This document shows positions 1 through 7,570 of a DNA stretch of 12,492 nt, one piece after another. A model generated the notes under the pieces. That model saw nothing but the letters and a program-made list of their open reading frames with translations. It made no database searches and was not told the DNA's origin. Within the stretch, counting starts at the first letter, position 1. The number at the start of each line of letters is the position of its first letter. Both the position numbers and the translations under genes were made by a program. This stretch comes from Chloroflexota bacterium (GTDB lineage: Bacteria > Chloroflexota > Dehalococcoidia > JACQGW01), in the NCBI GenBank assembly GCA_016199325.1, contig JACQGW010000407.1, positions 1 to 12,492 of the forward strand. The letters run 5' to 3'.

Positions 1-43
1 GGCTCACCGCCCGGGCATACTCCAGAATCACGTCTCGGATCAC
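1..43 (-). CDS. possible 5' end of a divergent gene (partial)
   Basis: On the minus strand a GTG at 43 opens a frame (VIRDVILEYARAVS) that runs off the window edge without a stop. A GGGAGG lies just upstream on that strand (53-48), although the 4-nt spacing is short. The same frame stays open back to an ATG at 106, but that ATG has no ribosome binding site. Only 14 codons are visible, so neither the product nor the reality of the gene can be established. If real, it is divergent from the protease operon and shares its upstream region. Confidence 0.25.
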   Translation of the reverse strand, partial: MIRDVILEYARAVS

Positions 44-55
44 GTCGCCTCCCAG

Positions 56-102
56 GTTCGGTAACACACCTTTTGAGGCAACTGTACCCCGTTCGGTAAC
101 AC
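56..102. repeat. 12-bp direct repeat pair upstream of the protease operon
   Basis: GTTCGGTAACAC occurs exactly at 56-67 and again at 91-102, a start-to-start distance of 35 bp. The second copy ends 23 bp before the -35 element of the predicted operon promoter. A direct repeat in this position could bind an activator or repressor, but it could also be a remnant of a mobile element. Confidence 0.45.
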
Positions 103-125
103 TCATTATGAGTCGGATCGCGTGG

Positions 126-154
126 TTGACGGCGCAGAGGTCGTCCGGTAGAAT
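126..154 (+). promoter_or_regulatory. predicted sigma70-type promoter of the protease-ESCRT-like-kinase operon
   Basis: TTGACG (126-131) and TAGAAT (149-154) each match five of six consensus bases and are separated by the optimal 17 bp. Transcription would begin near 161, giving a leader of about 40 nt before the GTG start at 202. A 10-bp palindrome, ACCGGCCGGT (164-173), lies at the predicted start of the transcript and could be an operator. Confidence 0.65.
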
Positions 155-201
155 TGTCCCCGAACCGGCCGGTGCATCCAGCGCTTTGAAGGTCGTGCCG
201 T

Positions 202-2544
202 GTGAGTGCATTTGTTGATCCCTGGACGCTGGAACAGGAACCCCAGCTCGTCCGCGAAACGGCGGTCCGCGCGGCCCGGCAACGTCAGGTCGAGGCGGAC
301 GGCGATCTCGCCGTTCGTCCGGCCAGCGCCTCCGGGCGGATCGAGATCGAGCGTGCGGCGGAGGTTGCCCGCGACCTCGGACGCGGGGCGATCGAGCTCG
401 GCGACGCCTGCCGCCGCTACGCCGCCTTCATCGCCGCCGAGTTCTGGCCCACTTTCCTGATTGCAACGCCGGCTGCCGCCGGGACCGGCCCGACGTCGCT
501 GGCCGCCAGGTACGGTTTTGCCCTGGAGGCGGCGCCGGGCCGGTCGTTCCCGCGCCTGGGTGTCGTCGCGGTGCGCTTGCCACCCCATCGGGCGTTCCTC
601 GGCGCGCTCGCCGCGCTCCCGCACGTCCAGGCCATCGTGGCACCGGAGTCGCCCATCTACGTCGTCGAGCCCCCGGCGGTGGCGCCGGAGCTGGTCGACA
701 CCCGGGCGCTGCTGAGCCTCAGCCGTGAGGACCAGGAGCGCTTCGGCCGGGGCGTGCGCGTCTGCGTCGTCGACTCCGGTCTCGACTTCGAGCATCCGGA
801 TCTCAGCCGCGTCGTCGAGCAGGATTGTGCCAACTTCTCGGCCGAGCCGGACCTGATCGATCGCAACGGCCACGGCACCCACTGCGCCGGCATCGTCGGC
901 GGCGACGGCCGCGCGTCTGATGGCCTCTATTGCGGCGTCGCCCCCCGCACCACGCTCCTCATCGCCAAGGTCTTCGACCACTCCGGCTCGACCAACACCG
1001 AGGGGGTTCTCCGGGCCCTGGAGTGGGCGGTGACGAAAGCCGGCGCCGACGTCGTCAGCATGTCGCTGGGGGCAGGCGTGCGCCCGACGGGCAAGTCTGT
1101 CCTGACGCTGGCGTGTGAAAAGGCAAGCGAGCTCGGCACCATCGTCTGTGTCTCGGCCGGGAACAGGGGGCCGGCGGACGAGACGATCACGCCGCCGGGC
1201 GACGCGCGCTCGGCCCTCACGGTTGCTGCGATTGACAGGCAGCGCCGAGTCGCCGACTTCTCCAGCCGCGGCAGCGCCGATCCGGCGTCGCCGGTCTACG
1301 GCAAGCCCGACGGTGTCGCCCCGGGGGTGGCCATCGTCGCGCCGCGGTCACGGAGCTGCGGCCGCCCCCCGCAGGGCGGCTCGGCGTACACGAGCCTCTC
1401 CGGCACCAGCATGGCCTGTCCCGCCATCGGCGGCGCCGTCGCGCTCCTGAAGTCGTGCGCCGCCGAGTATCGACAGCCGGCCGATGCCGCGACTATCCGA
1501 GAAGTCTTCCTGGCCGCCTGCCATCCCCTCCAGCGGGCCGATGGCCAGCTCTACCGCCAGAACGACGCCGGCCAGGGACTCGTCAATCTGGCCGAGGCGT
1601 TCGACCGGTTCCGCCGGGGGAGCCGCAACCGCGATGCCCCGGCACCGCCAGCGCCACCGGCGCCGCCGGACGACCAGGACCGTGCACCCGCCGCCGGGCG
1701 GACCCGAGCCGAGGTGCTGGCCCTGGAGATGACCTTCGTCAACGCCGTCGAGGGGCATTTCCGGACGCTGCCGTCGGTCCACGACCCCCGCACGCCGCGC
1801 TGGTGCAAAGAGATCCGGCTGCAAGAGCATACGTTTCCCCCCCATTGCGGGACCGATACCCAGCGCCTGATCCCGCTCCTGCTCGCCGGAGGCCACACGC
1901 CCGGCGAGGCGGCGATTCTCGTCAACCAGTGTCCCGTCAACCGTGCCGTCGGCTGGCAGGTGCAGGAGGCAACGCGGAACATTCTGGGACAGGTGTCCTG
2001 GCGGGACGCCAGACTCGTCCTGTGTGTCGCGAGCTGGAGTCCGCTGGAGCAACTGGCCCGGCGGGAAGGCCGTGGCGGGCGTCCGGGGGCGGCGCAGGAC
2101 GTCGTGCGGCTCGCCAATCGCCTGCAGCTCGACCCGGACGTGATGGTATGGCTGGCGCTCGGCGCGACGACCGGCTGGGTCGAGGGGCTCCCGGCGGTCG
2201 TCAACGGCCACGTCTACTGCTGCTACTTCGAGCCGGTGGCCGGCGGTGGCTGGAAGGTCAGAACATCGCTTGGCCTCCAGGGGAGCGAAGGCGCCGACTG
2301 GTTCGAGCGCGTCGCGCATCCGGAGACGGAGGAGCAGTTGCTCGGCCGCGCTCGGCGATGGTTCGAGGACGCCGGCCGCCGGAAGGCCAGGAAGCTGCGC
2401 CGGCTGGCGGCCGGGGAGGCAGTGGAGGAGGCGGCGGTGCCACGGTGGATCGTCGAGCGTCTCTTCGAGGAGATCGACGGCGATCAACCCGACTGGTGGA
2501 GTTACGAGCGAGATCTGGGCCAGTTGCACTACCTCGGGCCGTGA
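202..2544 (+). CDS. subtilisin-like (S8) serine protease with unrecognised C-terminal region
   Basis: The 780-residue product is a subtilase. The catalytic triad is clear: Asp191 in VCVVDSGLD, His224 in NGHGTH and Ser403 in SGTSMACP, with oxyanion-hole Asn321 in SAGNRGP. Residues about 100-155 resemble an I9-type propeptide (FPRLGVVAVRLP and LPHVQAIVAPES). There is no signal peptide or membrane helix, so it probably acts inside the cell. A Pro/Ala-rich linker (480-490) leads into about 280 residues (500-780) that I do not recognise; this region is Trp- and Cys-bearing and ends in acidic and aromatic residues. The GTG start is supported by GAAGG at 188-192 and by the promoter at 126-154. It is the first gene of a five-gene operon, with the next start 40 bp downstream. 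The substrate is unknown; the neighbouring coiled-coil proteins or the peptides are candidates. Confidence 0.93.
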   Translation: MSAFVDPWTLEQEPQLVRETAVRAARQRQVEADGDLAVRPASASGRIEIERAAEVARDLGRGAIELGDACRRYAAFIAAEFWPTFLIATPAAAGTGPTSLAARYGFALEAAPGRSFPRLGVVAVRLPPHRAFLGALAALPHVQAIVAPESPIYVVEPPAVAPELVDTRALLSLSREDQERFGRGVRVCVVDSGLDFEHPDLSRVVEQDCANFSAEPDLIDRNGHGTHCAGIVGGDGRASDGLYCGVAPRTTLLIAKVFDHSGSTNTEGVLRALEWAVTKAGADVVSMSLGAGVRPTGKSVLTLACEKASELGTIVCVSAGNRGPADETITPPGDARSALTVAAIDRQRRVADFSSRGSADPASPVYGKPDGVAPGVAIVAPRSRSCGRPPQGGSAYTSLSGTSMACPAIGGAVALLKSCAAEYRQPADAATIREVFLAACHPLQRADGQLYRQNDAGQGLVNLAEAFDRFRRGSRNRDAPAPPAPPAPPDDQDRAPAAGRTRAEVLALEMTFVNAVEGHFRTLPSVHDPRTPRWCKEIRLQEHTFPPHCGTDTQRLIPLLLAGGHTPGEAAILVNQCPVNRAVGWQVQEATRNILGQVSWRDARLVLCVASWSPLEQLARREGRGGRPGAAQDVVRLANRLQLDPDVMVWLALGATTGWVEGLPAVVNGHVYCCYFEPVAGGGWKVRTSLGLQGSEGADWFERVAHPETEEQLLGRARRWFEDAGRRKARKLRRLAAGEAVEEAAVPRWIVERLFEEIDGDQPDWWSYERDLGQLHYLGP

Positions 2545-2584
2545 GGCGCGGCCGGGGCTGGATCAGAGCGGGAGGCAGGTCATC

Positions 2585-3163
2585 ATGCTCAAGTGGCTGC
2601 GCAAGATTTTCGGCGGCGCGGGCGGGCAGAAAGGCGCCGACGATAGGGCCGCCGCCAGGGAGGTCGGCCCGGCGTCGGATCTCCGCGAGCTGCTCCGGCG
2701 AGTGAACCGGGCGCTGGTGGACCAGCAGCAGGCACTCGCCGATACGCAGGCCGCGCTCCGGGATCTGGAGAAAGACGAGCAATCGGCGGCCACGGACTAT
2801 GACCGGGTGACGCTCAGAGCAAAGAACCAGAGACTCGGCTCGCTGCAGTCCGTCTACGCTGCCAACGTCGTCAGCCTGGAGGGCCAGCTTGGCGCGCTCC
2901 AGCATGCCCTGGCCGGTCCACCGCTTTCGCCCGACGTCATCAAGCAGATCGCCATGCGCAGTGAGACCGAGATGCGGAAGGCGCAGGAGGCCAGGGAGCT
3001 GGCGACAGACCTCTGGGATCAATCGAAGGAATCGGCGGCCGAGAGCGAGCGGTTCATTCGGGAGACAATGGGGCTGCCCGACGAAGCGCGCCGCCGTGCC
3101 GCCGAGCGCGAAGCGCCCCGTCGGCAGGTCGATCGGCGCCCGGAGCAACCGGAGCGGGAGTGA
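2585..3163 (+). CDS. coiled-coil protein with amphipathic N-terminus (possible ESCRT-III/PspA-like)
   Basis: The 192-residue product begins with MLKWLRKIFGG, a short cationic amphipathic segment of the kind used to insert into membrane surfaces. Predicted long helices follow at about 32-112 and 115-162, rich in Leu, Gln, Glu and Arg, and then a charged, Pro/Arg/Glu-rich disordered tail. There is no catalytic motif, signal peptide or transmembrane helix. The layout (membrane-binding start, helical hairpin, flexible tail) suits a filament-forming ESCRT-III/PspA-type protein, but sequence similarity is not obvious by eye. GGGAGG at 2570-2575 supports the ATG at 2585; the frame is open further upstream but overlaps the protease gene. 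It lies between the protease and a second coiled-coil gene in the same operon. It could also be an adaptor for the AAA ATPase. Confidence 0.85.
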   Translation: MLKWLRKIFGGAGGQKGADDRAAAREVGPASDLRELLRRVNRALVDQQQALADTQAALRDLEKDEQSAATDYDRVTLRAKNQRLGSLQSVYAANVVSLEGQLGALQHALAGPPLSPDVIKQIAMRSETEMRKAQEARELATDLWDQSKESAAESERFIRETMGLPDEARRRAAEREAPRRQVDRRPEQPERE

Positions 3164-3247
3164 AAAGACGGCGCCGGCGTCGCCATGCCCTGACCAGACG
3201 ATGCCGGCCGGGGCAGAGGCGCGAATCTCTCGATAGGAGGAGGAGCA

Positions 3248-3958
3248 ATGGCGAGTCTTGGGAAGATCCTGAAGGACATTGGCGAGCTGATGAGCCCGAG
3301 CCAGCCGACGGCCGACCCGGCGCAGGTTGGCCAGCAGCGCGATCAGGCGCTCTTCGAGATGAAGATGGCCGTCAAACGCATGAAGCGTGACGTCGACCGG
3401 CGCGAGGAAGAGCTGGAAGCCCGTCGCGAGCGAGCCAAGGAGCTGATCCGCCGCGGCCGCGAGGATCGGGCGAGAGAAGAGGCCAAGATCTACAAGCTCG
3501 AAGAGAACGTGCTCGCGCGGCTGCGCACCATTTACGTTGGCCAGGAGCAAGCATACTCAGTCGCCCGGGCGATGAACGACATCCACGGCTTCACGCAAGC
3601 AGGGCAGATCTTCGACCGCATGCGCCAGATCGATGCGGCCGGGCAGTCGCTGCCCAGCTTCGAGCGCCAGATGCAGTCGATGCTGGACGAGTTGGATCAC
3701 CTGTCAGAAGCCTACGGGTCGGCCGGCGACCTCGAACGGCGTCGCGATCGCTCCGATCCGGTCGTCGAGGGCTTCATGGAAGGCCTGAAAGACGAGGTCG
3801 ATTCCGAGCGGGAGGCGCCGCGGGAGCGCCGCGAGCGCCGGCCAGAAGAGGCAGCGGCCGACGCCGGCAAGACGAAAGCATTCAGCCCCGAGGAGCGGCT
3901 GCGCTCGATCCAGGAGGACCGGACCGGCCTGCGCCGGACCCGAGGTGAGCCATCATGA
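3248..3958 (+). CDS. ESCRT-III/Snf7-like coiled-coil protein
   Basis: The 236-residue product is almost entirely helical and highly charged. A short amphipathic start (MASLGKILKDIGELM) precedes a long basic helix (about 30-70). A turn at RRGREDRAREEAK leads into a second helix (about 77-108), then a third segment (115-128) and a fourth around SFERQMQSMLDELDHLSEAY (137-156). This order resembles the helix 1-2 hairpin, the Gly-x-x-x-x-Ala-Arg turn and the helix 3-4 layout of ESCRT-III (CHMP/Snf7) proteins. A charged linker ends in a short helix (FSPEERLRSIQED, 212-224), placed where ESCRT-III proteins carry MIT-interacting motifs. AGGAGGAGGAG at 3235-3245 is a near-perfect ribosome binding site. 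The stop overlaps the AAA ATPase start (ATGA), so the two are translationally coupled. The ESCRT-III assignment is an inference from pattern; a generic coiled-coil substrate or adaptor is the alternative. Confidence 0.88.
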   Translation: MASLGKILKDIGELMSPSQPTADPAQVGQQRDQALFEMKMAVKRMKRDVDRREEELEARRERAKELIRRGREDRAREEAKIYKLEENVLARLRTIYVGQEQAYSVARAMNDIHGFTQAGQIFDRMRQIDAAGQSLPSFERQMQSMLDELDHLSEAYGSAGDLERRRDRSDPVVEGFMEGLKDEVDSEREAPRERRERRPEEAAADAGKTKAFSPEERLRSIQEDRTGLRRTRGEPS

Positions 3959-5133
3959 CGCTGGACGCGATCGAGCGAGCCGAGCGGCGAGCGCTCCAGC
4001 GCTGGCAGGCGGGCGATTACGGTGCGGCAGCGGACGAGCTGCTGCTCGCAGCCGAGCGCGCCGTCCGACTCGCCGAGCGCACTCGCGACGCATCCTGGCG
4101 CCAGCACCTGGTGGACGCGTCGGAGGAGTACCAGCACCTGGCTCGGGAGATCATGGCCAGGGCGCCGGCGCCGCGAGCGGCGGCGGGGAGCTCTGCCGAT
4201 TCGCGGCCGGCTTCCCAGCGCCAGAGCCATCAGCCGGATTCCGGCTCGGACGACAAACGGCGTCAGGATTGGTCGCTCGTCGAGCGGCCCAACCTGAAGC
4301 TGGCCGATGTCGCCGGTATGGACCGGCTCAAGGAGTTCGTGACGAGCCGAATTGTCGAGCCCCTCCGGCACCCGGAGGTCTACGACGCCTACAAGATCCC
4401 GCGCGGCTTCGGCGTCCTCATGTACGGGCCGCCGGGGACGGGGAAAACGTACTTTGCTCGTGCAGTCGCCGGCGAGCTCGACTGTGCCTTTTTCGCGATG
4501 AACGCGAATGAGCTCGTCAGCAAGTGGGTGGGCGAGACGGAGAAGAACCTGGCGGCGCTGATGGCCCAGGCGAAAGCCGAGCCGCGCTCGGTGGTGTTCG
4601 TCGACGAGATCGATAGTCTGTTCCCAGCGCGGGGGTCCGGGTCGACCATCTCCGACCGGTCGGTCGGCACGTTCCTGTCGCTCCTCGACGGTCTGCAGCC
4701 GGTTGAGAACTGGATGCTCGTGATCGGCGCGACCAACCACCCGAGAGCCGTCGACCCGGCCCTGATCCGTGGCGGACGCCTGGGCTACCACGTGTACGTC
4801 GGGCTCCCCGATCTGCCGATGCGGGAGGCGGTTCTCCGGATCGAAATGAAAGGGATCACGCTGGAAGACGACGTCGACCTGGCGGCCATTGCCGGAGCAA
4901 TGGAGGGCTACAGCGCCGCCGACGTGGCGCTGGTGGCGCGGGAGGCGCGCCTGGGCGCCGCCCGGCGGACGGCCAGAGATCGGGAGGCCCGTGGCGTTGG
5001 GGCCGAGGAACCGGTCGAAGTCCGCCTCACGAAGGAAGACCTCGACATCGCGTTCCAGTCCAACCCCCCACGGCAGATCCCGCGGGCCATTCTCCGCGAG
5101 ATCGAGGAGTTCCAGCGCGAGCACGGCAGCTAG
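3955..5133 (+). CDS. Vps4-like AAA ATPase with MIT-like N-terminal domain
   Basis: The 392-residue product has one classical AAA module. It shows Walker A GPPGTGKT (158-165), Walker B VVFVDEID (213-220), sensor-1 GATN (258-261) and arginine fingers in RGGR (272-275). The pore loop KWVGETEKN (190-198) has the Trp typical of Vps4, katanin and spastin. The C-terminus (PPRQIPRAILREIEEF) resembles the closing helix of that clade. Residues about 5-68 form a predicted three-helix bundle (RRALQRWQAGDYGAAADEL, then SEEYQHLARE), which looks like an MIT domain; a disordered linker (70-105) joins it to the ATPase. Vps4 enzymes pull ESCRT-III subunits through a hexameric ring to disassemble filaments, and the adjacent coupled coiled-coil gene is the natural client. 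GAGGTG before the ATG serves as ribosome binding site. The AAA call is firm; the MIT call is by pattern. Confidence 0.95.
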   Translation: MTLDAIERAERRALQRWQAGDYGAAADELLLAAERAVRLAERTRDASWRQHLVDASEEYQHLAREIMARAPAPRAAAGSSADSRPASQRQSHQPDSGSDDKRRQDWSLVERPNLKLADVAGMDRLKEFVTSRIVEPLRHPEVYDAYKIPRGFGVLMYGPPGTGKTYFARAVAGELDCAFFAMNANELVSKWVGETEKNLAALMAQAKAEPRSVVFVDEIDSLFPARGSGSTISDRSVGTFLSLLDGLQPVENWMLVIGATNHPRAVDPALIRGGRLGYHVYVGLPDLPMREAVLRIEMKGITLEDDVDLAAIAGAMEGYSAADVALVAREARLGAARRTARDREARGVGAEEPVEVRLTKEDLDIAFQSNPPRQIPRAILREIEEFQREHGS

Positions 5134-5152
5134 CGGCACGGGCTGAGGTGGT

Positions 5153-7570
5153 ATGTTCGACTTCTCGACCGGCGTCTGGCAGCCCAGCGAGGGCACCCTG
5201 ATCGAGGTCGCGGTCGTCCCGTCGGAGCCGACGCCGCCACCGCACCTGGCGCTCGCCTCGCCGGGCCTGGCGCTGGTGCTCCAGGCGGCGGGCGGCGGCA
5301 GTCTGGCCGGCGCTGCCGGCCCCTCGCTGGTCGCCATCGCCGCGGGTGATCGCGTTGTCCTGTTTCCTCCGGATCAGTTTGAGATACCGCTCCAGGTCGG
5401 CGGCCTGACCGGGACCGGCGGCGGCCCGTCTGCCGTGCGCTGCCGGCTCGTCGTTGCCGTGGCCGATCCGGCGATCCTGGCGGCGAGCGTTGTCCAGGAC
5501 GAAATGGAGGTGACGGGTCTGGACGTCGGCCGGCGCCTGGCCCGTGACGGCGCCGTGCGGCTCGCAGTCCAGCATGCACTGCGCGAGGACGAGTCGGCGC
5601 TCCCGACGGGAATCGAGAAGCACACGGCCCGGTCGTTGCTGAAGAGCACCCCGCCGCCGGCGCACGAGTCGGCGCTCCCGGCCGGAATCGAGAAGCACCT
5701 CGCCGAGCCGCTGACACTCCTGTTCGGGCTCAGGCTGCGTGAAGTGCCTTCGGACGTCCGGGTGCTCGCCGGCAGTGAAGCATCGGAAACGTTCGCGCCG
5801 GGGCAGATCGTCGGCGACCACTGGCGCCTGGTGCGGCGGCTGGGGCGAGGCGCCTTCGGCGAGGTCTGGCTCGTCGAGAACACGGCAGTCCAGGCGGTCA
5901 ACCGAGCGCTGAAGGTGGTACGGCATCCGGCACTGGCCCGCGCCGTCAACCGGGAGGCGCAGCGGATCGTGCGGTTGGAGCGAGAAGGGTTGGACTGGCG
6001 CCATCTCGCCCGCCTGTTCGACGTCGTCCCGGGCGATCCACCCTACCTGCTCTACGAATACGTCCAGGGCCAGGAGCTGTGGCAACACGTCGCGACATCC
6101 GGCGGCAGGCTCGCTCCCGAAGGAGCGGTCGAGATCGTCGGGCAGGTCCTGCAGGGCCTTGCCGAAGTCCACCGGGCCGGACTGGTCCATCGGGACCTGC
6201 ATCCCGGCAACATCATCGTCACGCGCCAGCCGGACGATCTCCTCGTCAAGATTCTCGACTTTGGCCTGGCCTGGCCGACTGGTGCTCCCGCCGCGGTAGC
6301 CGGCAGTGCCGGGGGCCTATCGCTGGAGCCAAGTCACCCCTTTGCCGAGCCGGCCTGGCTGCGCGGCGGCGCGCCACCCGACGAGCGCACCGACCTGTAC
6401 AGCGTGGGGGTCCTGCTATGGTGGTTGCTCACCGGGCAGGCGGGTCTCCCGGCCGGACGAAGCCTCGAGGAGGCGTGGCCGGGTGGTCCGCGGGATCTCC
6501 TGGCGATCGTTCGTAAGGCAACGGACCCGAACCGGCAGGGCCGGTACGGTGGTGCAGCGAAGATGCTAACAGCGCTGAGCGACCGCGAGCCGTTCGTACA
6601 ATCAACGGGGAGCCAAGCTGCACCGACGACTCGGGCAAGTCGGACACCGGTGGCGCCGATGAGCCAGCCCAACCTGATCGAGCCAGTCGTCCCGAGCAAA
6701 CCGAACGTCAAGTGGGAGATCGTTCTGGCGCGACTCGACTTGCCCGACGGCATCGCGGTGGACAAGCAGGATAATCTGTACGTGGCTGAATCTACGCGAC
6801 ACCGGCTCCGGCGGTTCCCCCAAGGGGGTGCATTCCTGATCAGGTGGGCGCAGCGCAGTTTTCGCACGGACGATCTTTCGTGGTGCCCATGTGCCATCGC
6901 GGTAGATGAGCGCGGATTCATCTACGTGTCGGACTCTGGGCGAAGCATTGTTTTCATGTTCTCGAGAGAAGGGAAGCCTCTGACAGCGTTGAAACAATAC
7001 CGGGAACGATACTGGGATGGTAGTCACCATTCCTGGGTGGACCTGTTCTGTCCTCAGGGGGTGGCAGTGGACGTGTTCGGAAATGTGTATGTGGCCCAGA
7101 TGGGGAATCACCGGATCACGAAGTTCTCGCGCACAGGCGAGTCCATAACTTCGTGGGGTCGGAAGGGCAGCGCCGCTGGGGCAATGGAGATGCCTACGGG
7201 CGTGGCAGTCGACTCCGCGGGAAACGTCTACGTCGCCGATGCCGGAAACCACCGCATCCAGAAGTTCTCGCCTATCGGACAGCCGTTGCTCCAGGTTGGT
7301 CAGTACGGGAACGGGGCGGGGCAGTTGGCAGAGCCCCACGGGATCGCGGTAGACGTGTACGGAAACATCTATGTCGCGGACACGCTGAACCACCGCATCC
7401 AGCAGTTCTCGCCGGCCGGCGAACCTGTCGCCCAATGGGGCAGCGAAGGGACCGGCGACTGGCAGTTCGTTCGGCCACACGGTATTGCCGTCGATTCGCA
7501 GGGAAACATCTACGTCGCCGATACCGACAACCACCGGGTCGTGCGGATCGGTCGGACGTCGCAGAGATAG
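5153..7570 (+). CDS. SPFH-like / Ser-Thr protein kinase / NHL-repeat fusion protein
   Basis: The 805-residue product has three parts. Residues about 20-200 resemble an SPFH/band-7 domain (RCRLVVAVADPAILAASVV, then FGLRLREV). Residues about 222-480 are a Hanks-type kinase, with glycine loop GRGAFGEV (231-238), Lys254, helix-C Glu268, HRDLHPGN (346-353) and DFG (369-371). The usual APE motif is degenerate (EPAW, 399-402), and His350 replaces the usual catalytic-loop Lys. After a linker, six NHL blades begin near 533, 581, 636, 683, 730 and 777, each with a core like GIAVDxxGNIYVADxxNHR. Mycobacterial PknD also joins kinase and NHL propeller but has a transmembrane helix between them; none is visible here, so this protein is probably cytosolic. 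GAGGTGG precedes the ATG, 19 bp after the ATPase gene. The propeller probably senses a ligand or partner and the kinase regulates the upstream proteins (inference). Confidence 0.95.
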   Translation: MFDFSTGVWQPSEGTLIEVAVVPSEPTPPPHLALASPGLALVLQAAGGGSLAGAAGPSLVAIAAGDRVVLFPPDQFEIPLQVGGLTGTGGGPSAVRCRLVVAVADPAILAASVVQDEMEVTGLDVGRRLARDGAVRLAVQHALREDESALPTGIEKHTARSLLKSTPPPAHESALPAGIEKHLAEPLTLLFGLRLREVPSDVRVLAGSEASETFAPGQIVGDHWRLVRRLGRGAFGEVWLVENTAVQAVNRALKVVRHPALARAVNREAQRIVRLEREGLDWRHLARLFDVVPGDPPYLLYEYVQGQELWQHVATSGGRLAPEGAVEIVGQVLQGLAEVHRAGLVHRDLHPGNIIVTRQPDDLLVKILDFGLAWPTGAPAAVAGSAGGLSLEPSHPFAEPAWLRGGAPPDERTDLYSVGVLLWWLLTGQAGLPAGRSLEEAWPGGPRDLLAIVRKATDPNRQGRYGGAAKMLTALSDREPFVQSTGSQAAPTTRASRTPVAPMSQPNLIEPVVPSKPNVKWEIVLARLDLPDGIAVDKQDNLYVAESTRHRLRRFPQGGAFLIRWAQRSFRTDDLSWCPCAIAVDERGFIYVSDSGRSIVFMFSREGKPLTALKQYRERYWDGSHHSWVDLFCPQGVAVDVFGNVYVAQMGNHRITKFSRTGESITSWGRKGSAAGAMEMPTGVAVDSAGNVYVADAGNHRIQKFSPIGQPLLQVGQYGNGAGQLAEPHGIAVDVYGNIYVADTLNHRIQQFSPAGEPVAQWGSEGTGDWQFVRPHGIAVDSQGNIYVADTDNHRVVRIGRTSQR
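5590..5698 (+). repeat. in-frame tandem duplication inside the kinase gene
   Basis: A 34-bp segment at 5590-5623 recurs at 5665-5698 with two mismatches, exactly 75 bp (25 codons) apart. It encodes ESALPTGIEKH and then ESALPAGIEKH at residues 147-157 and 172-182, within the SPFH-like region. The high identity points to a recent slippage or duplication event. Confidence 0.8.

Noticed and set aside
1348..2529. 393-codon open frame antisense to the subtilase C-terminal part
   Set aside because: It mirrors a well-supported gene in GC-rich DNA, has no recognisable domain, and its composition is that of a shadow frame.
2246..2584. Upstream extension of the first coiled-coil gene
   Set aside because: It overlaps the subtilase coding region in another frame; the ATG at 2585 has a proper GGGAGG site and starts a sensible amphipathic helix.
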